Positions 43,769 through 52,351 of a stretch of DNA of 64,000 nucleotides are shown piece after piece (positions within the stretch are counted from its first letter, which is position 1; the number at the start of each line of letters is the position of its first letter). A program made the position numbers and the translations under genes. The stretch is from Pseudomonadota bacterium (GTDB taxonomy: Bacteria > Myxococcota_A > UBA796 > UBA9615). The DNA lies in contig JAAESI010000216.1 in assembly GCA_024229515.1 (NCBI GenBank), positions 62,001-126,000 of the forward strand, read 5' to 3'. Under the pieces are notes generated by a model that ran no database searches, was not told the origin of the DNA, and was given only the letters and a program-made list of their open reading frames with translations.

Positions 43769-45175
43769 TTGAGAGTCCACCTCGTCTGTCCCCCGCCGTC
43801 ACTCGAGCCGCCGCTGCATCCGCCGCGGCACGCGCCGCATTACACGGCGATGGTGGCGGCGGCGCTCCGCGAGTCCGGACACGACGTCTCGGTGGTGGAC
43901 CACCACACGCGGACGACCTCGCTCCCCGCCATCGTCGCGGACGCCAAGGGGCGTCGCCCGGACCTGCTGCTGCTGATGCACAGCGACTACAACCGGCTGA
44001 TCGGCGCGCACGTGCTCGATCGGGTGGCGCGGGCCCTGAAGGAGGCCTTGCCCGGGGTTCCGGTGTGGGGGTACGGGCGTCTGGATGCGGCCCATGCCCG
44101 CAGAGCCGCGGAGAAGGTCCCGTCGCTGGACGGGATGTTGTTCGACGAGCCGGAGTTCGCGGCGGTGGCGTTGGCCGAAGACCGCGCCCGCGGGGGATCG
44201 CTGACGCAGGTCCCGGGATCGGTGGTGCGCACGGACAACGGCGTGGTCGTGCACCGACCCGACGCGGTGGAGCTGGACGCGGCGCCCGTGCCGGCGTGGG
44301 ACCTGGTGCCGCCGGCGGCGTACGAGACGTCGCCGCACCAGTCGATGGACGGGGTGGTCTGGCCGGTGCTGGCGAGCCGCGGCTGTCCCTACCCGTGCTT
44401 CTTCTGCGAGATCCAGATGCGGCCCGCCTACCGCACGCGATCGGTGGATGCGGTCATCGCGGAGTTCGTCGAGGTGCACCGGCGGTACGGCGCGACGAAC
44501 TTCTTCCTCGCCGATCCGACGTTCGCCATCGAGCGGGAGTGGGCGATGGAGTTCTGCCGCCGCCTCGCCGCCGAGGGACCGCCGGAGATTCGCTGGGCGT
44601 GCATGGGGCGGACCGACCGCGTCGACGCCGAGCTTCTGCGGGCGATGGTCGACGCGGGCTGCTGGAACATCCTGTTCGGCATCGAGTCGCTGAACCCGCT
44701 CGCGCTGGAAGCGGCCAACAAGAAGCTCGACCCGACGACGATCGGGCCAGCCATCCGGTCGGCTCGCGAGGTCGGGCTCGAGGTCGTCGCCTCGATCATG
44801 ATCGGGCTCCCGGGGGACACCCCCGAGGGCGTCGACCGCACCGTCTCCCAGCTGATCGCGATGGAGCCGGACTTCGCCCAGTTCTTCGTGGTCCAGCTCG
44901 GCTCGGACACGATCCCCGAGGGCGGCGCTTGCGTGTCCGAGTGGGACGGGAGCCGCTACGACTTCTGGGGCCATGTGTACGTCCCCGACGGTTTCGACGG
45001 GCGGGATCAGCTGCTGGCGTTGCGTCGGCGCGCGTTCCGGCGGTTCTACCTGCGGCCCTGGTACGTGGCCCATCGGCTAGGCCGCGTCGCGCGGTCGGGG
45101 AGCCCGATGATGCAGCTGCGGCGCACGGCGCGCGGTGGGCTGATCGCGCTGAAGTTGGCGACGGGGCGCGCCTGA
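43769..45175 (+). CDS. B12-binding radical SAM protein
   Basis: A 468-residue protein with an N-terminal cobalamin-binding-like Rossmann domain (VHLVCPPPSLEP, DLLLLMHSD) and a radical SAM core with CPYPCFFC (cysteines 206, 210, 213). The later segments GATNFFLADPTFAIEREWA and LFGIESLNPLALEAANKKL are typical. Members carry out methylations or rearrangements at unreactive carbons; a substrate cannot be predicted. The start is TTG 43769, close to the end of the upstream gene (37 bases). It converges on the glycyl radical operon. Confidence 0.88.
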   Translation: MRVHLVCPPPSLEPPLHPPRHAPHYTAMVAAALRESGHDVSVVDHHTRTTSLPAIVADAKGRRPDLLLLMHSDYNRLIGAHVLDRVARALKEALPGVPVWGYGRLDAAHARRAAEKVPSLDGMLFDEPEFAAVALAEDRARGGSLTQVPGSVVRTDNGVVVHRPDAVELDAAPVPAWDLVPPAAYETSPHQSMDGVVWPVLASRGCPYPCFFCEIQMRPAYRTRSVDAVIAEFVEVHRRYGATNFFLADPTFAIEREWAMEFCRRLAAEGPPEIRWACMGRTDRVDAELLRAMVDAGCWNILFGIESLNPLALEAANKKLDPTTIGPAIRSAREVGLEVVASIMIGLPGDTPEGVDRTVSQLIAMEPDFAQFFVVQLGSDTIPEGGACVSEWDGSRYDFWGHVYVPDGFDGRDQLLALRRRAFRRFYLRPWYVAHRLGRVARSGSPMMQLRRTARGGLIALKLATGRA

Positions 45176-45217
45176 GGGGCGGCTGCCTCCGGCGGCGCGG
45201 GTCGGCGAGGAGGACGC

Positions 45218-46129
45218 TCAGGCCACGACCTGGAGACCCCGCCGCTCGAACCGGTCCGCGCACCGCCGCAACTCGTCGGGCGCCATCCAGCCGCCGGTGT
45301 ATTTCGGGGTCCGGCCGACCTTGAGGGCCTTGCCGCCCCACAGCGGGTTGTAGGCCATCAGCTGAACCTTCGGCGCCCCGTTCACCACCAGCACGTGCGC
45401 GAGCGCGTCCAGGTTGGCGTCGGCATCCGTGATGCCGGGGACGAGGGGCACGCGGGGCAGGACCTCGGCGCCGCCCCGGGAGGCGCGGTCCATCACCCAG
45501 GCGAAGTTGTCCAGGATCGTCCGGTTGTCGGCGCCGCAGACGTCGCGATGGTGGGCGGCGTCGGCAGCCTTCAGGTCGTAGTGGATCGTGGTGAGCCAGG
45601 GGTACACGTCGCGCTCGAACCGCTCCCGGGAGAAGGCGCCGCAGGTCTGCAGCAGCGTGTGCACGCCGGCCTCCACGAGTGTGCGCGCGAGCTCGCCGAG
45701 GGCGTGCATCGAGCCGGTCGCCTCGCCGCCCGAGAAGGTCACGCCGCCGCCGGAGTGGTCGTAGAACGGTTTGTCGCGGAGGAGCAGTCGGGCGATCTCG
45801 GCGACGTCCAGCGGCCTCCCCACCCGCTCCAGCGCGCCCGCCGGGCAGGCGTCGACGCAGTCGAAGCAGGCGGTGCAGCGGTCCCGGTCCAGTGAGGCGG
45901 GACGGCCGATCTGCAGCGCCCCCTCCGGGCACCGATCGACGCACTCCCCGCTCCCGACGCAGACGTCGGGGTCGAACGACAGCTCGGCCCGAGGAGCGAT
46001 GCTCTCCGGGTTGTGGCACCAGACGCAGGACAGCGGACAGCCCTTGAAGAACACCACCGAGCGGATCCCCGGCCCGTCGTCCAGGCAGTTGGCCTTGATG
46101 TCGACGATCAGGGGCGGGGCGCCGGTCAC
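45218..46129 (-). CDS. Glycyl radical enzyme activating enzyme (radical SAM, with ferredoxin insert)
   Basis: The 303-residue protein activates the adjacent enzyme by making its glycyl radical. The radical SAM cysteines are in GCPLSCVWC (31, 35, 38), followed by an inserted ferredoxin-like module and FSGGEATG, HYDLKAAD and VPLVPGITDADANLD. The second cluster site is complete (CTACFDCVDACP, residues 85-96). The first reads CVGSGECVDRCP, where Ser60 replaces the second cysteine, so that cluster may be unusual. GTG 46129 overlaps the stop of the glycyl radical enzyme (GTGA), fixing the operon order and the start. Confidence 0.92.
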   Translation of the reverse strand: MTGAPPLIVDIKANCLDDGPGIRSVVFFKGCPLSCVWCHNPESIAPRAELSFDPDVCVGSGECVDRCPEGALQIGRPASLDRDRCTACFDCVDACPAGALERVGRPLDVAEIARLLLRDKPFYDHSGGGVTFSGGEATGSMHALGELARTLVEAGVHTLLQTCGAFSRERFERDVYPWLTTIHYDLKAADAAHHRDVCGADNRTILDNFAWVMDRASRGGAEVLPRVPLVPGITDADANLDALAHVLVVNGAPKVQLMAYNPLWGGKALKVGRTPKYTGGWMAPDELRRCADRFERRGLQVVA

Positions 46130-49100
46130 AGCCCGAACTCGGCCCGCTCGATCAGCTCCAGCTGGATCTCGCGGTTCAGGGTGACGAAGTAGGCATTGTA
46201 GCCGGAGATCCGGACCAGCAGCCCCCGGTACGCCTCGGGGTGCGCCATCGCGTCGCGCAGCGTCTCGGCGGTGACCACGTTGAACTGGATCTGCATGCCG
46301 CCGCAGTCGAAGTACGTCTTGGTGTAGGCCTCCATCGTGCTGACGGTGGTGTCCCGACTGTCCTTGGCGTCGGGCACCAGCTTCACGTTGAAGGCCATGT
46401 TGTTGTCGAGGTTGGTCGGGTCGAGGTGCGCCACGTCCCGGATGTTGTCGAGGAAGCTCTTGGACGCCAGCGGCTGAGGCGTGAGCCCCGGCGTGAACGC
46501 CTTGCCGGCCCGCCGACCCGACGGCAGGGCGCCGGTGAGGCAGCCGTAGGCGACGTGCTGGGACATGGACCAGAAACCGCTGGTGTAGCGGCCGCCGCGG
46601 TGGTTGCGGTGGTTCGTCCAGGTGTCGTGGACGAGTCCGGCGATTCGGTTGGCCATCGCGACCGCCTCGGGGTCCCCGGAGCCGAACAGCGGGACCTTGC
46701 AGCGGGCCCGCGCCGCGAGGGCGTCGTGGCCTTCGAAGTCGGCGTCGATCGCCGAGACCAGCGATGCGAAGTCCACCCGGCGCTCCTCGAAGACCAGCTT
46801 GAGGATGACCATCATCGAGTCGGTCACGTCGGCGAGGCCGATGTTCGAGGTGCCCGAGCTGTTGATCTCCGCGCCGCCCCGGGTGACGTCGCGACCGCTG
46901 CGGAGCGTGCCCCCCATCATCGAGCTCAGCAGCGGCGTGGGGCGGTGCTGGGCGTGCACGGCGGCGAGCTGGTTGTTCCGCTGCACGGCGAGCGCGGCGA
47001 GGCTGCGGAGCTGGATGGCGAACGCCTCGAAGAAGCCGTCGAACGTCTCGAAGGAGTCGACCGCGCCTGTCCGGGGCCCCACCTGCAGGCGCATGCGGGG
47101 GTGCCACCCGTCGTGCAGCGTCATCTGGAGGGCCGCGACGAGGTTGAAGAGGATCGAGCCGGTGTGGCCCATGTGCTTGCCGGAGATGCTCGGCTCCACG
47201 CAGCCGGTGGCGGCCCAGTCGCGGATGTCCTCCTCGCTGTAGCCGTGGGGCCGAAGCGAGGCGAACACCGCGTCGTCGCTGTGCATCGACGGCGTGCCGG
47301 CGGTGATGAAGTTCACCTCGCAGAGCCGGCGCAGGTAGCAGTCGGAGTTGGTGCCCCGCTTGAAGCGGGCGTTCACGTTGACGTCCCGGATCGAGAGCAT
47401 CTCCGTCACCTTGAGCAGGACGTAGGTCATGTCGTTGACCGCGTCCGTGCCGTCCCGCCGCACGCCTCCGAGCGTGAGCGCCTGGGTCGAGGAGGCGCCG
47501 CCGAACAAGTAGTTGCCGATGTCCGGCGACAGCGGGAAGTGGTCCGTGCAGCGCATGAAGAAGGCGCCCGTCAGCTCGATCGCCCGGCGGACGAGGGAGT
47601 CGCGTTCGGCATCGCTGTCGGCCGCCTGCAGGTCGGCGTCGAAGAAGGGCTGCAGGACCTGGTCGAGGCGTCCGAGCGACAGGCCGGTGTCGGCGTTCTC
47701 GTTGTGCAACGCCACCCAGAGGATCCAGAGCGAGGTCAGCGCTTCGCGCAGCGTGGTGGCGCCGTGTCGGGGGACGCGGCCGCAGATCGCCGCCATCGTG
47801 CGCAGGTCCGCGGCGCGATCCGGATCGGCCGCCTCCGCCGCGAGCGAGGCGGCGTGGGCGCCCAGGTGGTCCGCGTAGGCCTCGACGCCCTCAAGGCACT
47901 CGATCATGGTGCCGTAGGTGCTGGCCGCTTCGTCGTCGACGGCGGTCTGCTGCGCCTCCTTCAAGAGCGCGATCCGACCGGAGGTCCCGGCGGTGAGGAT
48001 CGGTCCGAAGTCCGGCACGGTGTGGGAGATGCCGATCGACTTCCAGACGAAGTAGGCGACCCAGCGCTCGTCGACCTGCTGGCTCAGCTGGTCGCCGTGT
48101 TCGGCCCGGACCCACTCGCGGAAGTTGCGGTGGATCCACCACGGGAAGACGTCGTGGTGCAGCGTGCGAGACGTCTCCGGCGAGATGTCGAAGGGGATGA
48201 GCATGCGCTTGTCGAGCGAGTCCAGCTCACCCCAGATCATCAGCCCCTGGGCGTCCGGGAAGACGACGCTGCCGGTGACTGGCTTCGTGGTGGTCGTGCC
48301 GGGGAGCGGGTCTCCGTCCCGGATCACGGGGGTCTTGTGCCGCATGACGTGCGCGAACGCCTGGCCCTGCCGCTGCACGGGGTCCCAGGGTGCGCCGGTC
48401 GCGTCGGTCTCGAAGCCGTGCTCCCGGTGCCAGTCCGTGAGCAGGCGGGGCCGCTCGGCGCAGACCTCAGGATTCTGGGCGAGGTGGTCGTCGAGGAAGC
48501 GGCGCAGGAGGGGGAAGTCCTCCAGGCTGTAGTCGGACAGGTAGGGATCGGACAGGTGGAGCACGCCTGGATCGACGGCCGCGGCGCGCAGCCGGGTGGC
48601 GGGCCGGGCTGCGAACGCGTCGCGGCCGCGCTCGTGTTCGGGGTTTGCGTCCGCCTTCCGCCTCGCGCGATCGTCCCGGATGATTCGGCCGAGCTTGCGG
48701 TCGTGCTGGGCTCCCGCCACCTGCGCCAGCAGGTAGTTGAACAGCTGCACGTGGCCCCAGCTGCCGTCGATGACGAGGTCGTTGTCGAGGATCAGGGTCA
48801 GCACCTCATTGGGCGTGGACCGGAGCATCACGAGCAGCGCTCGGTCGTCGACGAAGTTCAGGACCGCGTTCGCGTGCCCCGAAATACCCCGGCGGCTGGC
48901 CGCGCGTCCTTGCTCGAAGGTGATCGAGCGCTCGACGCTGCCGGACTCGGTGCGGATGCCGATCGTGAAGTCGACCCAGCCGTCCCGCGATCGGAGCATG
49001 TCCCGCAGCGAGGCGCGGTGGTTGCACAGCAGGGTCATAAGCCGGAGCAGCGCGGCCGTGGCGACGTCCATGCGTCGCGAGCCCAGGAGCAGTCGATCGA

Positions 49101-49149
49101 AGGTGCCGATCGTGGTCGGCGTGGTGGAGCCGGTGGTTGGCGGGGTCAT
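46126..49149 (-). CDS. Large glycyl radical enzyme with extra N-terminal domain
   Basis: At 1007 residues it is about 190 longer than ordinary members. Residues about 200-1007 form the PFL-like barrel: catalytic Cys650 and Glu652 in ATGCVEPS, and the radical loop RISGYNAYF with Gly983. GCVEP groups it with eliminase/dehydratase types (choline trimethylamine-lyase, glycerol dehydratase, hydroxyproline dehydratase), not pyruvate formate-lyase, which has two adjacent cysteines. Residues about 55-145 (SITFEQGRAASRRGISGHAN; LDNDLVIDGSWGHVQLFN) look like an SCP2 lipid-binding domain, suggesting a hydrophobic substrate. It overlaps both neighbours by four bases. Substrate is unknown. Confidence 0.9.
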   Translation of the reverse strand: MTPPTTGSTTPTTIGTFDRLLLGSRRMDVATAALLRLMTLLCNHRASLRDMLRSRDGWVDFTIGIRTESGSVERSITFEQGRAASRRGISGHANAVLNFVDDRALLVMLRSTPNEVLTLILDNDLVIDGSWGHVQLFNYLLAQVAGAQHDRKLGRIIRDDRARRKADANPEHERGRDAFAARPATRLRAAAVDPGVLHLSDPYLSDYSLEDFPLLRRFLDDHLAQNPEVCAERPRLLTDWHREHGFETDATGAPWDPVQRQGQAFAHVMRHKTPVIRDGDPLPGTTTTKPVTGSVVFPDAQGLMIWGELDSLDKRMLIPFDISPETSRTLHHDVFPWWIHRNFREWVRAEHGDQLSQQVDERWVAYFVWKSIGISHTVPDFGPILTAGTSGRIALLKEAQQTAVDDEAASTYGTMIECLEGVEAYADHLGAHAASLAAEAADPDRAADLRTMAAICGRVPRHGATTLREALTSLWILWVALHNENADTGLSLGRLDQVLQPFFDADLQAADSDAERDSLVRRAIELTGAFFMRCTDHFPLSPDIGNYLFGGASSTQALTLGGVRRDGTDAVNDMTYVLLKVTEMLSIRDVNVNARFKRGTNSDCYLRRLCEVNFITAGTPSMHSDDAVFASLRPHGYSEEDIRDWAATGCVEPSISGKHMGHTGSILFNLVAALQMTLHDGWHPRMRLQVGPRTGAVDSFETFDGFFEAFAIQLRSLAALAVQRNNQLAAVHAQHRPTPLLSSMMGGTLRSGRDVTRGGAEINSSGTSNIGLADVTDSMMVILKLVFEERRVDFASLVSAIDADFEGHDALAARARCKVPLFGSGDPEAVAMANRIAGLVHDTWTNHRNHRGGRYTSGFWSMSQHVAYGCLTGALPSGRRAGKAFTPGLTPQPLASKSFLDNIRDVAHLDPTNLDNNMAFNVKLVPDAKDSRDTTVSTMEAYTKTYFDCGGMQIQFNVVTAETLRDAMAHPEAYRGLLVRISGYNAYFVTLNREIQLELIERAEFGL

Positions 49150-49799
49150 GCGGAGGTCTCCGGTGGGGGCGTCAGGGCAGCGCGGGTGTCGGCGACGATG
49201 GCGTCCACGAGGTCTTCAGGGGTGTCGGTGACCTCCTGGAGCACGCGCGAGTTGAGCAACGAGACGACGCCGTGGAGCATCGACCAGACCTGCAAGGTCA
49301 GGACCCGGGGGCCGTGGGGGAGCTGCACGCCGGGGGTCCGTGCGGCCCGGCGCACGACCTCCTCGCACAGCTCGATCAGCGCCATCGCGGCCCGCTTCTC
49401 GGCGGCGGCGGCGGGCTCGTCGGCGGTCCCGATGTAGTCGACGTACTTGGGCGTGTTCCGCCCGAGCATCACGTCGTAGGTCTCGGGGTGGGCACGGCCG
49501 AACGCCACGTAGGCGCGGACGAAGTCTTCGAGCTGATCGACCGGCTCGGTCGACTTCGCCAGCGCGGCGGTGAAGTGGGTGAGGAGCCGCTCGAACCCGT
49601 CCATCTGGATGGCGAGGTAGAGCTCGTCCTTGCCCGAGTAGTAGTTGTAGAGGTTCGCGGCCGTCATCTCCGCGCTGCGCGCCAGGCGCCGCATGGTCAG
49701 CGCCTCGAAGCCGTCGGTGCTGATGATCGTCGTCGCGATCTGGAGGATCCGCCGCCGGCGTTCGAGGAGGACTTCGGGGGACAGCGGTCTGCGAGGCAC
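49146..49799 (-). CDS. TetR-family transcriptional regulator of the glycyl radical operon
   Basis: The 217-residue protein has the TetR helix-turn-helix near the start (RRILQIATTIISTDGFEALT, MRRLARSAEMTAANLYNYYS) and a divergent all-helical ligand domain. GTG 49799 with GGAG five bases upstream is preferred over an upstream start at 49913, because the extra region would be coded by the 37-bp operator. It is first in the operon and overlaps the enzyme gene by four bases. Autorepression through the operator at 49821-49857, released by the substrate or product, is the likely mode; effector unknown. Confidence 0.9.
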   Translation of the reverse strand: MPRRPLSPEVLLERRRRILQIATTIISTDGFEALTMRRLARSAEMTAANLYNYYSGKDELYLAIQMDGFERLLTHFTAALAKSTEPVDQLEDFVRAYVAFGRAHPETYDVMLGRNTPKYVDYIGTADEPAAAAEKRAAMALIELCEEVVRRAARTPGVQLPHGPRVLTLQVWSMLHGVVSLLNSRVLQEVTDTPEDLVDAIVADTRAALTPPPETSA

Positions 49800-49820
49800 C
49801 GGCGCTCCGTTGGATGATAG

Positions 49821-49857
49821 TTTACTGAACGGCGTTAAGTTAACGGTGTTCAGTAAA
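49821..49857. promoter_or_regulatory. 37-bp near-perfect palindrome, TetR operator candidate
   Basis: Outer arms TTTACTGAAC (49821-49830) and GTTCAGTAAA (49848-49857) are exact inverted copies. Around the centre (49839) CGTTAAG...TTAACG pairs too; only two of eighteen base pairs mismatch. It can also be read as two overlapping 13-bp sites, TGAACGGCGTTAA and TTAACGGTGTTCA, of TetR type. It covers the promoter spacer and -10 of the operon 22 bases before the regulator start. Confidence 0.8.
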
Positions 49858-49864
49858 TTGTCAA
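49837..49864 (-). promoter_or_regulatory. Sigma-70 promoter of the TetR-glycyl radical operon
   Basis: On the minus strand TTGACA (49864-49859), a 16-base spacer and TAACTT (49842-49837) form a promoter whose -35 flanks the 37-bp palindrome and whose -10 lies at its centre. Repressor binding would block polymerase directly. Confidence 0.6.
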
Positions 49865-49882
49865 GCGTGGCGACGCGCCCGG

Positions 49883-50365
49883 TCAGCTCCCTCGGCCGCG
49901 CAGCCACCCCCAACGATCGGTGGCGCCCCGCGGCCAGGCTTCGACCGAGTAGACGTACAGATCCTCGCCGCGGCCGGTGAACGTCGCCACCTCACCCGGT
50001 CTCACGGGCACTCCCCGTGGGCCTCCGACGCCGGGGGCGGAGGACGGGAGTACGAACCGGGCGGGCACGTTCCCGATGGCGGCGCCCTCCTCGACGAGGG
50101 CGAGGTCCAGGCGGTCAACGCCCGCCAGCGTCGCGGGTTTGCCGACCCCGATGGCGGTCCCGTCGACGCGAATCACGAACGCCCCGTCGAGCGCCTCGAT
50201 CTCCACCCCCGCGGGCGGCGCCGCGCCGCTGTCGAGCACGTGATCGGGGGGCGGGACCTTGGCCGCGCGTCCCGGCGACGACGTCGTCTGCACGGTGGCG
50301 ACGCCCAGATCGAGCCACCAGCCGGGGGCGAGACGGACGACGGCGATGGGGGCGGGGTCAGCCAC
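49883..50365 (-). CDS. Hypothetical protein with beta-rich C-terminus
   Basis: A 160-residue ORF from GTG 50365 with GC-rich codon use like its neighbours: DPAPIAVVRLAPGWWLDLGV, then IEALDGAFVIRVDGTAIGV and a final GRGEDLYVYSVEAWPRGATD. No family recognised. It lies head-to-head with the flippase-like gene at 50391, 25 bases apart, and upstream of the TetR operon on the same strand. The start is uncertain; the ORF could begin further right. Confidence 0.45.
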   Translation of the reverse strand: MADPAPIAVVRLAPGWWLDLGVATVQTTSSPGRAAKVPPPDHVLDSGAAPPAGVEIEALDGAFVIRVDGTAIGVGKPATLAGVDRLDLALVEEGAAIGNVPARFVLPSSAPGVGGPRGVPVRPGEVATFTGRGEDLYVYSVEAWPRGATDRWGWLRGRGS

Positions 50366-50390
50366 GGAGCGCGGAGTGTATCCTCCGGCG

Positions 50391-51347
50391 ATGCGTGAGG
50401 GAGGCCTACCGATCGGCGTTCGGGCAGCCGCCGGCCTCGCGGTCGGGGCCGCCCTGCTGGGGCTCCTTCTGTGGAAGGCCGAGCCCGACAAGGTCTGGAG
50501 CAGCCTCGGCACCGCCAACATCGCCGGCGTCGTCGCCGTGCTTGCGGTCCACTACCTGTCGCTCCTGGTTCGGGTCACGCGCTGGCGGTGGCTCCTGACG
50601 GCGGCCGGCTGCGCTCCCCCCGAGGATGCGCACAAGCACCTCGTCCACGACTCGGTCTTCTTCGGCTGGCTCGGCAACCTGCTGCTGCCCGCCCGCCTCG
50701 GCGAGCTCGCCCGCCCCGGCATGTACGCCCGGGGCTCGGGCAATCCGTTCGTCAGCGTGCTCGGCACATCGGTGGTCGAACGGGCCGCCGACCTCGCCGT
50801 CGTCGCCGCCTTCGCCTGGTTCGCGCTGGCGGTGCTCCCGGTGCCCGACGGCATTCCCGAGGAGCTCATCACCGGCGTGCGCGCCGCGGGGGCCGTCTCC
50901 GCGGTCGCTCTGGTGGCGCTCCTGGCGCTCGCCTCGGACGCCGAGGGCACCGGCCTCGTCGCCCGATTCCGCCGCGGGCTGGCCCCCCTCCGGGACCCGA
51001 CCGTCGGCCTCAAGGTGTTCGGTTCCACGGCCGTGATCTGGGCCCTCGAAGCGTCCTGCGTCGTGCTCGCCTTCGCGGCCTTCGGCTTCGAGCTCTCGAT
51101 CAGCGCCGCCATCTGCCACGTCGTCGCGGTCACCTTGTCCATCGCCGTCGTCACCGTGCCCGCCGGCCTCGGCGTGGAGCAGGGAGTCACCGTCGCCGTG
51201 CTCGCCCCCTGGGGGATCGGCATGCCGGACGCGATCGCCCTGAGCATCGTGCTCAGCTTCGCCGCCATCGCGTGCGTGGTGCCGGGGGGGCTGATCGCGA
51301 TCTTGAGGCAGGAGTTGCCGAGGCTTCGCCCCGACGGGGGCGACTAG
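50391..51347 (+). CDS. Lysylphosphatidylglycerol synthase/flippase-like integral membrane protein (UPF0104)
   Basis: A 318-residue protein with about eight membrane segments and the UPF0104/LPG_synthase_TM signatures: WRWLLTAAGC, FFGWLGNLLLPARLGELARP, VVERAADLAVVAAFAWFALA and VTVPAGLGVEQGVTVAVLAP. These proteins transfer or flip lipids or polyprenyl-linked sugars. ATG 50391 starts just after the divergent gene. It has no adjacent lysyl-transferase domain, so a flippase-like role is likelier than synthase. Confidence 0.82.
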   Translation: MREGGLPIGVRAAAGLAVGAALLGLLLWKAEPDKVWSSLGTANIAGVVAVLAVHYLSLLVRVTRWRWLLTAAGCAPPEDAHKHLVHDSVFFGWLGNLLLPARLGELARPGMYARGSGNPFVSVLGTSVVERAADLAVVAAFAWFALAVLPVPDGIPEELITGVRAAGAVSAVALVALLALASDAEGTGLVARFRRGLAPLRDPTVGLKVFGSTAVIWALEASCVVLAFAAFGFELSISAAICHVVAVTLSIAVVTVPAGLGVEQGVTVAVLAPWGIGMPDAIALSIVLSFAAIACVVPGGLIAILRQELPRLRPDGGD

Positions 51348-51348
51348 C

Positions 51349-52323
51349 TCACTTCACGTGGCCGGCGCTCTTGAGCCAGTCAACCAGGTCCTGCACCGTC
51401 TCCTTGGCTGAGCGGTACGTGTAGTCGAGGTCCTTCTCCGCCTTGGAGCAGTCCACGAACCAGTACAGCACCGCGTGCGCGAGCAGATCCGGGTTCACCG
51501 GGGTCGCGAGGCCGACGCCGGCCATCCAACGGATGAGCTTGAGGGTCAGGTTGTTGGGCAGCTGCAGCACCCACTTCTTCGTGCCCGCGCACTCGAGGAT
51601 GAGCCGGGTCAGGTCCGGCGCGGCGATGTTCTCGCCACCGAGGATGTAACGCTCCCCCGGCGTGCCCTTGCTGATCGCCGAGGCGATGCCGGCGGCGATG
51701 TCGTCCACGTGGGCCAGGGCGGTGCCGCCGTCCACGGTGAGGGCGGGCCAGTCCTTGAGGGTGTCGCGGGCGTACTCGGCGGTGATGAAGTCGTCGTCGT
51801 TGGGGCCCCACACCTCGCAGGGGCTGACGATGACCACCGGCAGCAGCTCCTGCTCGAAGAACTCGGCGCACAGCGCCTCGGCGTCGACCTTGGCGTGGGC
51901 GTAGACGAACGGCTCCTCGGGCAGGTCGAACGTCGCCGACTCGTCCATCACCACCGGGCTCTCCGTGGCGCCGATGGCGGTGCAGGAGGAGACGAACACC
52001 GTGCGCAGCTTTCCGCAGAACGTCGCCGCTTCGAGCACGTTGTTCGTGCCGTCGACCACGACCGTGCGCATCAGCGGCGAGCGGATCTGGTCCCAGGAGC
52101 TGATCGAGGCGAGGTGGATGACCGCGTCGCACCCCTTCATCCCCGCTGTCAGCGAATCCACGTCCCGCAGATCGCCGATGTGGCGTTCGAACTCGACCCC
52201 TTCGATGCGCGAGGTGTCGCTCGTCTCCCGCAGGAGGCAGCGAACATCGTGGCCGTCGGCCTTCAGCTTGCGGACGACGCTGGAACCGATGAACCCGTTC
52301 CCGCCAGTGACAAATACCTTCAC
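51349..52323 (-). CDS. NAD(P)-dependent epimerase/dehydratase-like protein (extended SDR)
   Basis: A 324-residue extended short-chain dehydrogenase. The nucleotide-binding motif is VTGGNGFIGSS (residues 5-15), the catalytic tyrosine and lysine are in YAHAK, and VVIVSPCEVWGP follows. It resembles dihydroflavonol reductase/3-beta-hydroxysteroid dehydrogenase-type members acting on sugars or lipids. It ends one base past the stop of the convergent flippase-like gene. Confidence 0.85.
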   Translation of the reverse strand: MKVFVTGGNGFIGSSVVRKLKADGHDVRCLLRETSDTSRIEGVEFERHIGDLRDVDSLTAGMKGCDAVIHLASISSWDQIRSPLMRTVVVDGTNNVLEAATFCGKLRTVFVSSCTAIGATESPVVMDESATFDLPEEPFVYAHAKVDAEALCAEFFEQELLPVVIVSPCEVWGPNDDDFITAEYARDTLKDWPALTVDGGTALAHVDDIAAGIASAISKGTPGERYILGGENIAAPDLTRLILECAGTKKWVLQLPNNLTLKLIRWMAGVGLATPVNPDLLAHAVLYWFVDCSKAEKDLDYTYRSAKETVQDLVDWLKSAGHVK

Positions 52324-52351
52324 AGAGCCTCCAAGCGAGGCGACGTCTACC

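Noticed and set aside
46240..49437. 1065-residue open frame on the plus strand opposite the glycyl radical gene
   Set aside because: It is a GC-driven antisense shadow: its composition is His/Arg/Val-rich with no domain, and the minus-strand reading carries all catalytic motifs.
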